DNA of 62,014 nucleotides. It comes from Acidimicrobiaceae bacterium (GTDB lineage Bacteria; Actinomycetota; Acidimicrobiia; Acidimicrobiales; RAAP-2). The notes below the pieces were generated by a model, which was not told the DNA's origin, searched no databases, and saw only the letters and a program-made list of their open reading frames with translations. Location of the stretch: NCBI GenBank assembly GCA_003164095.1, contig PLRX01000100.1, positions 1 through 62,014 on the forward strand. The letters run 5' to 3'. Below are positions 25,069 through 33,678 of the stretch, piece by piece. The position numbers and the translations under genes were made by a program. Each line of letters starts with the position of its first letter. Within the stretch, counting starts at the first letter, position 1.

Positions 25069-26159
25069 CCGCCGTCCACCAGTTCGTGCCCGCTCTCCTG
25101 CCCCGGGACGCCACGGGGGACCACACACGCGCCCTGCGGGACGCCTTACGGGCCGCCGGCTGGGAGTCCGACATCTACGTCGAGGCCGCCCACGACGAGC
25201 TCCAGGACGAGGCGACGTATTTCGAGGAGTACCCGTCCCGCGCTCGACCGGGTGACGTGCTCCTCTACCAGTTGGGCACCTCGTCACCCGTGGCCGAGTT
25301 CCTGCTCGGCCGGGACGAGCCTCTGGTGCTCGACTATCACAATGTGACCCCGGAGTCCTATTACGAGGGGTGGGAGGAGCACACGGCCGCCAAGGTGGCG
25401 CTGGCCCGTGAGCAGGTCGCCGCTCTGGCACCCCACGCGGTGCTCGGCATCGCGGACTCCGCCTTCAACGCACGCGAGCTCGAGGAGCTGGGCTGCCGGG
25501 CGACGGCGGTGGTGCCGATCCTGGTCGACGACGAGGTCGTCCACGGTGCGGTGGACCCGGCCGAGCGCGCCCGACTGGCCGCCGACCACGGGGATGCCAC
25601 CGTGCTCCTGTTCGTCGGGCGGATCTCGCCCAACAAGTCGCACCAACGGCTCGTCGAGGCCCTGTGGGTCTACCGCCGGCTCTACGACCCGGCCGCCCGC
25701 CTGCACCTGGTCGGGCCTGCGGTCACCCCGTCCTACGCCGAGGCGGTCTTCGCTTTCGCCGACGAGCTCGGACTGTCGGACGCGGTGCGCCATGCCGAAG
25801 GGCTGACCAAGGCGGAGCTCGCCGCCTGGTACGAGGACGGCGACGTGTTCGTGTGCCTGTCCGAGCACGAGGGGTTCTGCATCCCGCTGCTCGAGGCAAT
25901 GGGTGCCGGCACGCCCATCGTGGCCCTCGACGCAGGTGCGGTCGGCGAGACACTGGCCGACGCGGGGATCCTGCTGCCGGAGGCCCGTCCGGCGACCGTG
26001 GCCGCAGCCGTCGACCGGATCCGGCGCGACGACGACCTGGCGGCGTGGCTGGCCGACGCCGGGCGCCGCCGTCTCGAGGACTTCGCCGCGGCGACGACCC
26101 GGCAGCGCTTCGTGGACGTGCTCGCCGGTGTCGTCGGGCGCGAGCCGGTGGTGGCATGA
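25065..26159 (+). CDS. GT4-type glycosyltransferase (set A)
   Basis: The 364-residue GT-B enzyme has an N-terminal domain with TGDHTRALRDALRAAGWESD and DYHNVTPESYYEGW. The C-terminal GT4 domain has FVGRISPNKSHQRLVEAL and the EX7E motif EGFCIPLLE, which binds the nucleotide sugar. It is closely paralogous to the proteins at 28445 and 32541, which share the (N/D)YHxxTP signature. It overlaps both neighbours by four bases. It probably adds a sugar to a lipid-linked glycan on the inner face of the membrane; donor and acceptor are unknown. Confidence 0.88.
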   Translation: MTAVHQFVPALLPRDATGDHTRALRDALRAAGWESDIYVEAAHDELQDEATYFEEYPSRARPGDVLLYQLGTSSPVAEFLLGRDEPLVLDYHNVTPESYYEGWEEHTAAKVALAREQVAALAPHAVLGIADSAFNARELEELGCRATAVVPILVDDEVVHGAVDPAERARLAADHGDATVLLFVGRISPNKSHQRLVEALWVYRRLYDPAARLHLVGPAVTPSYAEAVFAFADELGLSDAVRHAEGLTKAELAAWYEDGDVFVCLSEHEGFCIPLLEAMGAGTPIVALDAGAVGETLADAGILLPEARPATVAAAVDRIRRDDDLAAWLADAGRRRLEDFAAATTRQRFVDVLAGVVGREPVVA

Positions 26160-27418
26160 AGCTCGCCTTCGTCACGCCCCGCTACGGCCCCGAAGTCATC
26201 GGCGGGGCGGAGACGGCGGCGCGGATGCTGGCCGAGCGACTGTGCCTGCGGCCCGGCTGGGAGGTCGAGGTGCTGACCAGCTGCGCGCTCGACCACCTCA
26301 CGTGGGAGAACACCGAGCCGGCCGGCACGAGCGTGGTGAACGGGGTGACCGTCAGGCGATTCCCGACAGCGTCCCCGCGGACCCTCGACTACTTCGCGCT
26401 GGACGGGCAGCTGCGGGTGGCGCCCGAGGTGGCCACGCTGTCCGAGACCCGCACGTGGGTGGCGCTCAACGGACCGATGTGCCCCGGCCTCGTCGATGCC
26501 GTGGCGTCCACGGACGCCGATGTCATCGCCTGCTATCCCTACCTGTTCGCCACCACCGTGGACGCCATCGCCGTGTCGGAGGTGCCCGTCGTGCTGCACC
26601 CGGCGGCGCACGACGAGCCGGCCCTCTACTTCTCGGCCTTCCGGCGCAGCTTCCGCGACGTCGACGGGTTCGTCTACCACACCCGGGCCGAGCGGGACCT
26701 GATGGAGGACGTGTACCGGATCGGTGCCCGGCCTCAGGTCGTGCTCGGACTCGGCGTCAACGACCCGGCCGGCGTCGGGCGTCCGGGCGGCGACGTGCTC
26801 GGCCTCGGTGACCGCCCGTACCTCTGTTATCTGGGCCGGGTCGACGAGCACAAGGGCTGCGGCATGCTCGCCGACTACTTCGCCGAGTACAAGGAGCGGA
26901 ACCCGTCGGACCTGGCACTCGCCTTCGTCGGCCCGGTGTCGGCCAAGGCGCCCGAGCACCCGGACATCGTGGTCACGGGAACGGTGTCGGAGGCGGACAA
27001 GTGGGACATCCTGGCCGACGCCCGGGTCATGGTGACACCCTCGGCCTACGAGTCGTTCTCGCTCGTGGTGCTCGAGGCCTGGACCCTCGGCGTGCCGGTA
27101 CTGGTCAACGGGGCGTGCGCGGCGACCATGGAGCACTGCCGGCGCTCGGGTGGGGGCCTCTGGTTCGACTCCTACCGGAGCTTCGAGGCCACCGTGGGCC
27201 GACTGGCCGGCGACGCCGGACTGCGAGCCGCGCTGGGCGAGGCCGGCCGCCGGTACACGGAGCACAACTACCTGTGGCCCTCCATCATCGACCGCTACAC
27301 GACGTTCCTCGAAGGTGTGGTGGCGCGTGGTCGTCGGCTGGCACTGCGGCCGGCCCGCCTCGACCTGCAGTCAGGAGGCACGGCCTACGTGCGCGAGGGG
27401 GTGGCCGGTGGCGGCTGA
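26156..27418 (+). CDS. GT4-type glycosyltransferase (set B)
   Basis: The 420-residue GT-B enzyme starts MKLAFVTPRYGPEVIGGAET, which includes the acceptor-side glycine loop. The C-terminal domain has YLGRVDEHKGCGMLADYF, GTVSEADKWDILADARV and the EX7E motif ESFSLVVLE. The AHDEPALYF motif is shared with its paralogue at 33679. It is coupled to the set A enzyme by ATGA, so an A-B pair may add two successive sugars (inference). Confidence 0.88.
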   Translation: MKLAFVTPRYGPEVIGGAETAARMLAERLCLRPGWEVEVLTSCALDHLTWENTEPAGTSVVNGVTVRRFPTASPRTLDYFALDGQLRVAPEVATLSETRTWVALNGPMCPGLVDAVASTDADVIACYPYLFATTVDAIAVSEVPVVLHPAAHDEPALYFSAFRRSFRDVDGFVYHTRAERDLMEDVYRIGARPQVVLGLGVNDPAGVGRPGGDVLGLGDRPYLCYLGRVDEHKGCGMLADYFAEYKERNPSDLALAFVGPVSAKAPEHPDIVVTGTVSEADKWDILADARVMVTPSAYESFSLVVLEAWTLGVPVLVNGACAATMEHCRRSGGGLWFDSYRSFEATVGRLAGDAGLRAALGEAGRRYTEHNYLWPSIIDRYTTFLEGVVARGRRLALRPARLDLQSGGTAYVREGVAGGG

Positions 27419-28448
27419 GCACGGATCCAATGGTGCGGGAGGGCCGGACGGTCCGGACCCCAGGGCCGGGTTGGCGCCTGACGAGCGGGCCCTGCTCGAG
27501 GCGTTCGACCGCCTCCGCCCCCAGGGGACGCTGCGGTGGAACTTCGACGACGCCGTGCGCCGGCTCACCGAGCCCCCTGACGTGCCGGGCCGCTCGTCGC
27601 CGTGGACCGGCCTCCCCGCCGACCTGTGGGAGCGGGGGAGGAGCACCAAGGCCTCGGAGCGGGTACTGGGTGACGTGGTCACGGTCGTGTCCCAGGACCT
27701 CACCGAGTACACCGACCGGGCCGTCGAGGAGTCCCGAGGGCTGATCGACCTGTCGGTGGACGAGCTGCGACGGGCGACCCTCGACGCCGTGCGGTTCCTG
27801 TCGGCCCGGGTCGACCGGCTCGAAGCCGCTGCCGACCCGTTCGGGATCGAGGCCGGCGAGCTCGAGCTCCCGGTCCCGGACACGTTGGACTGGTCCGGTC
27901 AGGTCGCAGCCTGGGCGTCAACCCGTGGCGACCTCCCGGCGGTGGTGGGCGAGCTCAGTGCCGACGGACTCGTGGCCTCCGTCGCTGGAGCCGGGGTCGC
28001 AGTGGACGCTGTCGACCCCCGGGGTGAGGTGGTCTGGGCGAAGGTGTCGTCGTTGCCGGGCGGGGCCGGAGCCGGGTCGGCCGCCGTGACGGTCACGATG
28101 GCCGAGGTCGTCGACCACCTGCGAGGTCTGGCGACCGACAGCCGGGGCAGCGTGATCCTGTCCGGCTGTGTCGACCGCGCCGGCCTGGCCGGCAAGGTCG
28201 AACTGGTGGACGAGGCCATCCGGGTGGTGGCGCCGGGAGGCACAGTGGTGCTGCTGGTGTCCGACCAGGCCGCCTGGGACGCCGGCCTCGACCCCGTGGT
28301 GCGGGACCTGCTGCCCGGCCGGCCCCTCCACCCCGAAGCGTGGCGGCTGGTCCTGTCCCACCGGGGCGTGCCCGGCTCCGAGTGGCACCACGCACCATCG
28401 GGGGCCGTGCACGCCGTGCACGCCGTGGTGGCGGAGGTGGGCCGGTGA
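27408..28448 (+). CDS. Second methyltransferase-like partner protein
   Basis: The 346-residue protein starts at GTG 27408, 11 bases inside the previous gene. The N-terminal half is hydrophilic and helical, with coiled-coil-like stretches such as TEYTDRAVEESRGLIDL and FLSARVDRLEAAADP. The C-terminal half keeps the end of a methyltransferase-like fold (VILSGCVDRAGLAGKVELV, VVAPGGTVVLLVSDQAAW) and the shared block DLLPGRPLHPEAW. The SAM-binding glycine loop is not recognisable. It looks like a diverged paralogue of the protein at 23887 and again stands directly before a set A glycosyltransferase. Confidence 0.65.
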   Translation: MAAEHGSNGAGGPDGPDPRAGLAPDERALLEAFDRLRPQGTLRWNFDDAVRRLTEPPDVPGRSSPWTGLPADLWERGRSTKASERVLGDVVTVVSQDLTEYTDRAVEESRGLIDLSVDELRRATLDAVRFLSARVDRLEAAADPFGIEAGELELPVPDTLDWSGQVAAWASTRGDLPAVVGELSADGLVASVAGAGVAVDAVDPRGEVVWAKVSSLPGGAGAGSAAVTVTMAEVVDHLRGLATDSRGSVILSGCVDRAGLAGKVELVDEAIRVVAPGGTVVLLVSDQAAWDAGLDPVVRDLLPGRPLHPEAWRLVLSHRGVPGSEWHHAPSGAVHAVHAVVAEVGR

Positions 28449-29578
28449 GCGGGATCCACCTCTTCGTCCCCATGCTCCACCGACGGGATGCGGTGGGGGA
28501 GCACACCCGGGCGCTGCGCGATCGGCTCGTCGCCGATGGCATCGAGTGCCGTGTCTACATCGACATGCCGGATCCCGACACGGTCGAGGAGACCCTTCCG
28601 TACCGGGACTACGAAAGCGACGCCCGCCTCGGCGACGTGCTGGTGTACCAGATGGCCACCAGATCGGACATGGCCGCCTGGCTCGCCGCTCGGCCGGAGC
28701 CCGTCGTCGTCAACTACCACAGCATCACCCCGGCGGAGTACTTCGTCCCCTGGAACAACTGGATCGCCCGGCACCAGGTCGCTGCGGCCCAGGATCTCGC
28801 CGGCCTGGCACCGACGGCCGCCCTCGGCATCGGGGTGTCGGCCTTCGACGCGGAGGAGCTGCGGCTGGCCGGTTGCCCGGAGGTGGCCGTCATTCCCGTG
28901 GCCAACGTCCGGCTCCCGCCGCCACCGCCGGACCCCGGGGCGTTGGCCGCCCTCGAGCGCCAGCCGGGCGGGCCGACGTGGCTGTCCGTGGGTCGACTCG
29001 CCCCCAACAAGGGCCACGAGGACACCATCGCCGCCCTGTTCGTGGCCCGGGCCACGTCCGCGCCCGACGCCCGCCTGACCATCGTCGGTTCCCCCACGGA
29101 GCCCAACTACTCGCGGGCGCTGCACCGGTACGTGGCCGAGCTCGGGCTGGCCGGTGCGGTCACCTTCGTGTCACGGCTCAGCGACGCCGAGCTCTCGGCC
29201 CGCTACGCGGCGGCGGACGTGCTGGTGATGCTGTCCCGCCATGAGGGATTCGGGGTGCCGCTGCTCGAGGCGATGTCCCACGACGTCCCGGTCGTGGCCT
29301 ATGCCGCCGGCGCCATCCCCGACATCGTGGCCGACGCCGGGGTCCTGCTCGACGATCGCGCGCCGCGGCGGGTGGCGGACGAGATCGCCGCGCTCCTGGC
29401 CGATGATGGCCGGCGTGGTGCGCTGGTGGAAGCGGGCCATGCCCGACCGGCCGCCCTGGGGCTCGACCGGGCGGCATCGGACCTGGTGGCGGCCCTGCGG
29501 GGCGTCGCCGAGCGGGTGGGACGCGGCCCCGTCGGCGCCTCCGTCGTGGCCGCACCGGGCGCCCCCCTGCGTCCGTGA
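28445..29578 (+). CDS. GT4-type glycosyltransferase (set A)
   Basis: The 377-residue GT-B enzyme starts at GTG 28445 (GTGA overlap). It begins [20 protein letters not shown] and carries [11 protein letters not shown], the set A signature. The GT4 domain has [19 protein letters not shown] and the EX7E motif EGFGVPLLE. It is a paralogue of the enzymes at 25065 and 32541 and is followed by clpP after 29 bases. Confidence 0.88.
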   Translation: MSGIHLFVPMLHRRDAVGEHTRALRDRLVADGIECRVYIDMPDPDTVEETLPYRDYESDARLGDVLVYQMATRSDMAAWLAARPEPVVVNYHSITPAEYFVPWNNWIARHQVAAAQDLAGLAPTAALGIGVSAFDAEELRLAGCPEVAVIPVANVRLPPPPPDPGALAALERQPGGPTWLSVGRLAPNKGHEDTIAALFVARATSAPDARLTIVGSPTEPNYSRALHRYVAELGLAGAVTFVSRLSDAELSARYAAADVLVMLSRHEGFGVPLLEAMSHDVPVVAYAAGAIPDIVADAGVLLDDRAPRRVADEIAALLADDGRRGALVEAGHARPAALGLDRAASDLVAALRGVAERVGRGPVGASVVAAPGAPLRP

Positions 29579-29593
29579 GCGCCCCTGACCAAC

Positions 29594-29599
29594 TAGGCT
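29594..29599 (+). promoter_or_regulatory. -10 box TAGGCT before clpP, leaderless arrangement
   Basis: TAGGCT ends nine bases before the clpP ATG, so clpP and the exporter genes behind it may have their own promoter inside the polysaccharide locus. Confidence 0.5.
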
Positions 29600-29607
29600 C
29601 ATCGCTC

Positions 29608-30270
29608 ATGGATTCCCCTCTCCACCTGCCCGCGTCCGTACGCTCGACCGGCACCGCCGGGGCCCCCGAGATGAAGTCCAACTCCGATGTCGGGCCCGGC
29701 TCCGACATCTTCCAGCGCCTCCTCAAGGAGCGCATCGTCTTCATCGGCTCGGCGATCGACCAGAACACGGCCAACCTCGTCTGCTCGCAGCTGATCCTGC
29801 TCGAGGCCGAGAGCCAGGACCGCGACATCTCGGTGTACATCAACTCGCCCGGCGGCTCCGTCACGGACGGCCTCGCCATCTACGACACCATGCAGTACGT
29901 GCAGTGCGACGTGCGCACCATCTGCATCGGCCTGGCCGCCTCCATGGGCCAGTTCCTGCTGTGCGCGGGCACCCCCGGCAAGCGGTTCGCCCTTCCCCAC
30001 AGCCGCGTCCTCATGCACCAGCCGTCCGGCGGGATGCAGGGCCAGGCCTCGGACATCGCCATCCAGGCCGAGCAGATCATCTACCTCAAGCGCATGCTGG
30101 CCGAGCGGATCTCCTTCCACACCGGCCAGCCGGTGGAGCGCATCGAGGCCGACTCGGACCGTGACCGCTGGTTCACCGCGGAGGAGGCCCGCGAGTACGG
30201 GTTCATCGACGAGGTGATCCAGAAGGACGCCACGCAGATGCCGACGGCCGCCTCGGGGTCCGCCACCTGA
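29608..30270 (+). CDS. clpP: ATP-dependent Clp protease proteolytic subunit
   Basis: The 220-residue protein is ClpP. The catalytic Ser112 is in [10 protein letters not shown], His137 in LMHQPSGG and Asp182 in EADSDRDRW, all conserved. [18 protein letters not shown] is also standard. The N-terminus is about 20 residues longer than typical and includes a propeptide-like stretch. No clpX, clpC or second clpP lies nearby. Instead the stop shares its A with the wzm start (TGATG), so this ClpP is made together with the polysaccharide exporter. Confidence 0.96.
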   Translation: MDSPLHLPASVRSTGTAGAPEMKSNSDVGPGSDIFQRLLKERIVFIGSAIDQNTANLVCSQLILLEAESQDRDISVYINSPGGSVTDGLAIYDTMQYVQCDVRTICIGLAASMGQFLLCAGTPGKRFALPHSRVLMHQPSGGMQGQASDIAIQAEQIIYLKRMLAERISFHTGQPVERIEADSDRDRWFTAEEAREYGFIDEVIQKDATQMPTAASGSAT

Positions 30271-31268
30271 TGAGCCTCGGTGTCGACGAGCCGGCAGCGG
30301 CCGGCCCCGAGCCCGAGCGCCCGACGATCATCGGGGGGAGCACCCGGTTCGTGCCGGGTCAGAGCCACGACCGCATCACCGTGGTCAACGGCAAGGTGCA
30401 GCTGGGCCAACGCCTGGTCGACCTGTGGCGTAACCGGGACCTCCTCATGCTCCTCACCCGCACGGAGCTGAAGGTCAAGTACAAGGAGTCGGTGCTCGGC
30501 TACGCGTGGTCGATGCTCAACCCGGCCCTGGTGCTGGGCATCTACTACATGATCTTCAAGGTCATCTCGCGGACGCCGCAGCCCCATTTCGCCATCTGGC
30601 TGTTCTGCGGTCTGCTCGTGTGGAACCTGTTCAACAACTCGGCGCAGGGCTCGACCACGGTGGTGGTGGGGAAGGCCGGGATCATCAAGAAGGTCGCCTT
30701 CCCCCGAGAGCTCCTGGCCATGTCGACGGTCGGTGTCGCGGTGGTGCTGTTCGCCATCCAGTGCGGGGTCCTGATCGCCTTCCTGATCGGTTTCCAGCTC
30801 ACACCGGCCTGGGGGCTCCTGTGGCTCCTGCCGTTGGCGTTCATCGCCCTGCTGGTGTTCACCAGTGCGGTGTCGATCTTCCTGTCCGCCGTGAACGTCT
30901 ATCTGCGGGACACCCAGCACCTGACCGAGGTCGCGCTGATGGCGTGGTTCTGGCTGACGCCGATCGTGTACCCGTTCGGGCTGGTGGCGAAGCACCTCGC
31001 CGCCCACCACCTGACGTGGCTCTACCTGGCCAACCCGATCGCACCGATCGCCATGACGTTCCAGCGGGTGATCTACAACCAGACGCAGTACATCGCGACC
31101 GTCGCACAGGGCAACTCGACCCACGTGGTGACCCACGTGCTCCCCTCCTACGGGGCGAGCTGGTACGCCATGATGATCGGCATCGTCTTCGTGGTCAGCG
31201 TCGGTCTCTTCCTCCTCTCGCTGGTTGTCTTCGGCCGGCTCGAGGGCAACTTCGCCGAGGAGCTCTGA
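30270..31268 (+). CDS. wzm: ABC-2-type polysaccharide exporter permease (Wzm/TagG-like)
   Basis: The 332-residue protein has a hydrophilic N-terminus and about six transmembrane segments. The family entry motif LTRTELKVKYKESVLGYAWS is followed by LNPALVLGIYYMIFK. It also has VYLRDTQHLTEVALMAWFW and PIVYPFGLV, typical of Wzm, TagG and RfbA. With the adjacent ATPase it would export a finished lipid-linked polysaccharide across the cytoplasmic membrane. The stop is one base before the ATPase start. Confidence 0.92.
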   Translation: MSLGVDEPAAAGPEPERPTIIGGSTRFVPGQSHDRITVVNGKVQLGQRLVDLWRNRDLLMLLTRTELKVKYKESVLGYAWSMLNPALVLGIYYMIFKVISRTPQPHFAIWLFCGLLVWNLFNNSAQGSTTVVVGKAGIIKKVAFPRELLAMSTVGVAVVLFAIQCGVLIAFLIGFQLTPAWGLLWLLPLAFIALLVFTSAVSIFLSAVNVYLRDTQHLTEVALMAWFWLTPIVYPFGLVAKHLAAHHLTWLYLANPIAPIAMTFQRVIYNQTQYIATVAQGNSTHVVTHVLPSYGASWYAMMIGIVFVVSVGLFLLSLVVFGRLEGNFAEEL

Positions 31269-31269
31269 C

Positions 31270-32544
31270 GTGAGTACCGCCATCGAAGTCCGGGACATCT
31301 CCAAGCAGTTCCGGCTCTACACCGAGAAGCAGACGTCCCTGAAGGAACGGATCATCAAGGGCGGCAAGATGCCCTACACGCCGTTCTGGGCGCTGCGCGA
31401 CGTCAACGTCGACATCCAGCAGGGCGAGACCTTCGGCATCCTCGGCCGCAACGGCTGCGGCAAATCGACCCTGCTCAAGTGCATCGCCGGGATCCTCAAG
31501 CCGACGTCGGGCGAGATCCGGGTGCGGGGGAGCCTGGCCGCCATGCTCGAACTCGGCGCCGGGTTCCAGCAGGACCTGTCCGGCCGGGACAACATCTTCC
31601 TCAACGGGTCGCTGCTGGGCCTGTCCCATGCCGAAATCGAGAAGCGCTACGACGCCATCGTCGCCTTCGCCGAGCTCGAGGACTTCATCGACAACCAGGT
31701 GAAGTTCTACTCGTCGGGCATGTACGTCCGACTCGGGTTCGCCGTGGCCGTCAACGTGGAGCCCGACGTGCTGCTGGTCGACGAGGTCCTGGCCGTCGGC
31801 GACGCGTCGTTCCAGCGCAAGTGCCTGGACCACGTGAAGAAGTTCCAGAGCGAGGGCCGGACCATCGTCGTGGTCAGCCACGCCACCGACGTGATCCGGC
31901 AGAACTGTGAACGGGTCATGGTGATGAACCACGGCCAGGTGATCACCATCGACGAGCCGGGTGAGGGGATCCGGGTGTTCCTGGCCGACCTGCTCGGCGT
32001 CGGCACGCTCGAGCACTCGGAGTCGGGCGGGATCGAGGGCAACGTCCTGGCGATCGGTGCGGTCCACGCCGACCACGGCGGGAGCGGCGAGCGGATGCAC
32101 CTCTACCCGGGCGAGTCCCTCACCATCACGGCCGACCTCGACAGCCTGGCGCCCGTGCCGAACGCCATGGCCACGATCGCCATCCACGACGACCGCAACG
32201 AGTTGGTCTTCGCCTCCGACCCCGACGACCCGATGTGTGCCATCGAGGTTCCCGAGGGCGGCGGCATCGTGCGCTTCCACTTCCCCGAGGTCCCACTGCT
32301 CGACGGCACCTACTCGGTCAGCGTCGGCGTGCGCAGTGCCACCGAAACAGCCATCTACGACTGGAAGGACCAGGTCACGAAGTTCGAGGTGGCCAATCCG
32401 GGTCGGTCGACCGGTCGGGTGCGCCTGCTGCCCGACATCAGCTTCCGGCTGCGGGGACTCGGCCTGACCGGCGAGGTCCCGGCGGTCAGCAGTGGCGACT
32501 ACTCGCCGCTCCCCCTGCCAGGCTGGGAGGAGTCGACGGCGTGA
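31270..32544 (+). CDS. wzt: Polysaccharide exporter ATPase with C-terminal recognition domain (Wzt-like)
   Basis: The 424-residue protein has an ABC domain at 1-245 with Walker A GRNGCGKS (59-66), the polysaccharide-exporter signature YSSGMYVRLGFAVAV and Walker B DVLLVDEVLAVGD. Residues about 255-400 form a beta-sandwich like the Wzt C-terminal domain: HLYPGESLTITADL, FHFPEVPLLDGTYSVSVG and IYDWKDQVTKFEV. In Wzt that domain reads the modified non-reducing end of the glycan and licenses export. This implies that the glycan made here carries a terminal modification. GTG 31270 follows wzm immediately. Confidence 0.92.
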   Translation: MSTAIEVRDISKQFRLYTEKQTSLKERIIKGGKMPYTPFWALRDVNVDIQQGETFGILGRNGCGKSTLLKCIAGILKPTSGEIRVRGSLAAMLELGAGFQQDLSGRDNIFLNGSLLGLSHAEIEKRYDAIVAFAELEDFIDNQVKFYSSGMYVRLGFAVAVNVEPDVLLVDEVLAVGDASFQRKCLDHVKKFQSEGRTIVVVSHATDVIRQNCERVMVMNHGQVITIDEPGEGIRVFLADLLGVGTLEHSESGGIEGNVLAIGAVHADHGGSGERMHLYPGESLTITADLDSLAPVPNAMATIAIHDDRNELVFASDPDDPMCAIEVPEGGGIVRFHFPEVPLLDGTYSVSVGVRSATETAIYDWKDQVTKFEVANPGRSTGRVRLLPDISFRLRGLGLTGEVPAVSSGDYSPLPLPGWEESTA

Positions 32545-33632
32545 CCGCCGTCACCAGGATCGACCAGGTCATCCCGACGCTGGCCAGCCGCGATGCCATC
32601 GGGGGCCACGTGATGCAGCTCCGGGACCTGCTGCGGTCCCGTGGGTACGCGTCGGACATCTTCTACGGCAATGCCAGTCCCGACCGCCTCGACGAGGGCC
32701 TCCCGATCACCCGCGTCGGCGAGCCGTCGAGCACTGGACGCGTGCTCCTCTACCAGCTGTCCATCGGGAGCGGCGTGGCCGATATCTTCCGCGACCGACC
32801 CGAGCGCAAGTTCGTGAATTACCACAACATCACGCCGGCGGACCTGCTCGAGGCATGGATCCCTCAGGTCGGCGAGGAGGTTCGATGGGGGAGGGCCCAA
32901 CTGCGCGAACTGGCCTCGGTGACCGAGTTCGCCATCGCCGACTCGGAGTACAACGAGTCGGAGCTGCTCGCCGCCGGCTATCCGTCCACGACCACGGTGC
33001 CGCTACTTATCGACCCCGAGGACTTCACCGGTTCACCCGACCCCGTGCTGAGTGCCCGACTGGACCGCCAGCGACAGGCAGGTGGGAGCGACCTGTTGTT
33101 CGTGGGCAAGGTGTCGCCGCACAAGGGCCAGCACGACCTCGTCAAGGCGCTCGCCGCCTACCGACGGCTCTACGACCCGCGGGCCCGCCTCCACATCGTG
33201 GGCGGCGCCATCTCCGAGGAGTACCAGCGGGCCGTAGAGCGCTTCGCCGGCGAGCTGGACCTGGCCGATGCGGTCGAGTTCGCCGGGTCGGTCACCCACG
33301 AGGAGCTGATCGCGTACTACGAGCACTGTGACGTGTTCCTCTGCCTCTCCAACCATGAAGGCTTCTGCGTCCCGTTGCTCGAGTCCATGTACCACCGGCT
33401 GCCGATCGTCTCCTACCAGTTCACCGCCGTGCCCGAGACGGTGGCCCAGGCCGGCCTGATCCTGCCCGACAAGGAGCCGGCCCGGGTCGCGGCCGCCATC
33501 CACCGGGTGGTGGAGGACGCCAGGCTGCGGGCGGAACTGGCCACGGCGGCCGGGGAGCGGGTCGACTGGTTCGCCCTCCACCGGGTCCAGGACGGGTTCG
33601 TCGCCGCCCTGGAGACTGCCTGCGCCGCGTGA
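32541..33632 (+). CDS. GT4-type glycosyltransferase (set A)
   Basis: The 363-residue GT-B enzyme starts at GTG 32541 (GTGA overlap with wzt). It shares DAIGGHVMQLRDLLRSRGY and NYHNITPADLLEAW with the set A enzymes at 25065 and 28445. The GT4 domain has FVGKVSPHKGQHDLVKAL and the EX7E motif EGFCVPLLE. Lying after the exporter, it may belong to a later duplication of the module. Confidence 0.88.
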   Translation: MTAVTRIDQVIPTLASRDAIGGHVMQLRDLLRSRGYASDIFYGNASPDRLDEGLPITRVGEPSSTGRVLLYQLSIGSGVADIFRDRPERKFVNYHNITPADLLEAWIPQVGEEVRWGRAQLRELASVTEFAIADSEYNESELLAAGYPSTTTVPLLIDPEDFTGSPDPVLSARLDRQRQAGGSDLLFVGKVSPHKGQHDLVKALAAYRRLYDPRARLHIVGGAISEEYQRAVERFAGELDLADAVEFAGSVTHEELIAYYEHCDVFLCLSNHEGFCVPLLESMYHRLPIVSYQFTAVPETVAQAGLILPDKEPARVAAAIHRVVEDARLRAELATAAGERVDWFALHRVQDGFVAALETACAA

Positions 33633-33678
33633 CCCCACGCCGTCCCGGGCCGGAAGGCGGGTCCCCCGGCGGCCCGGC

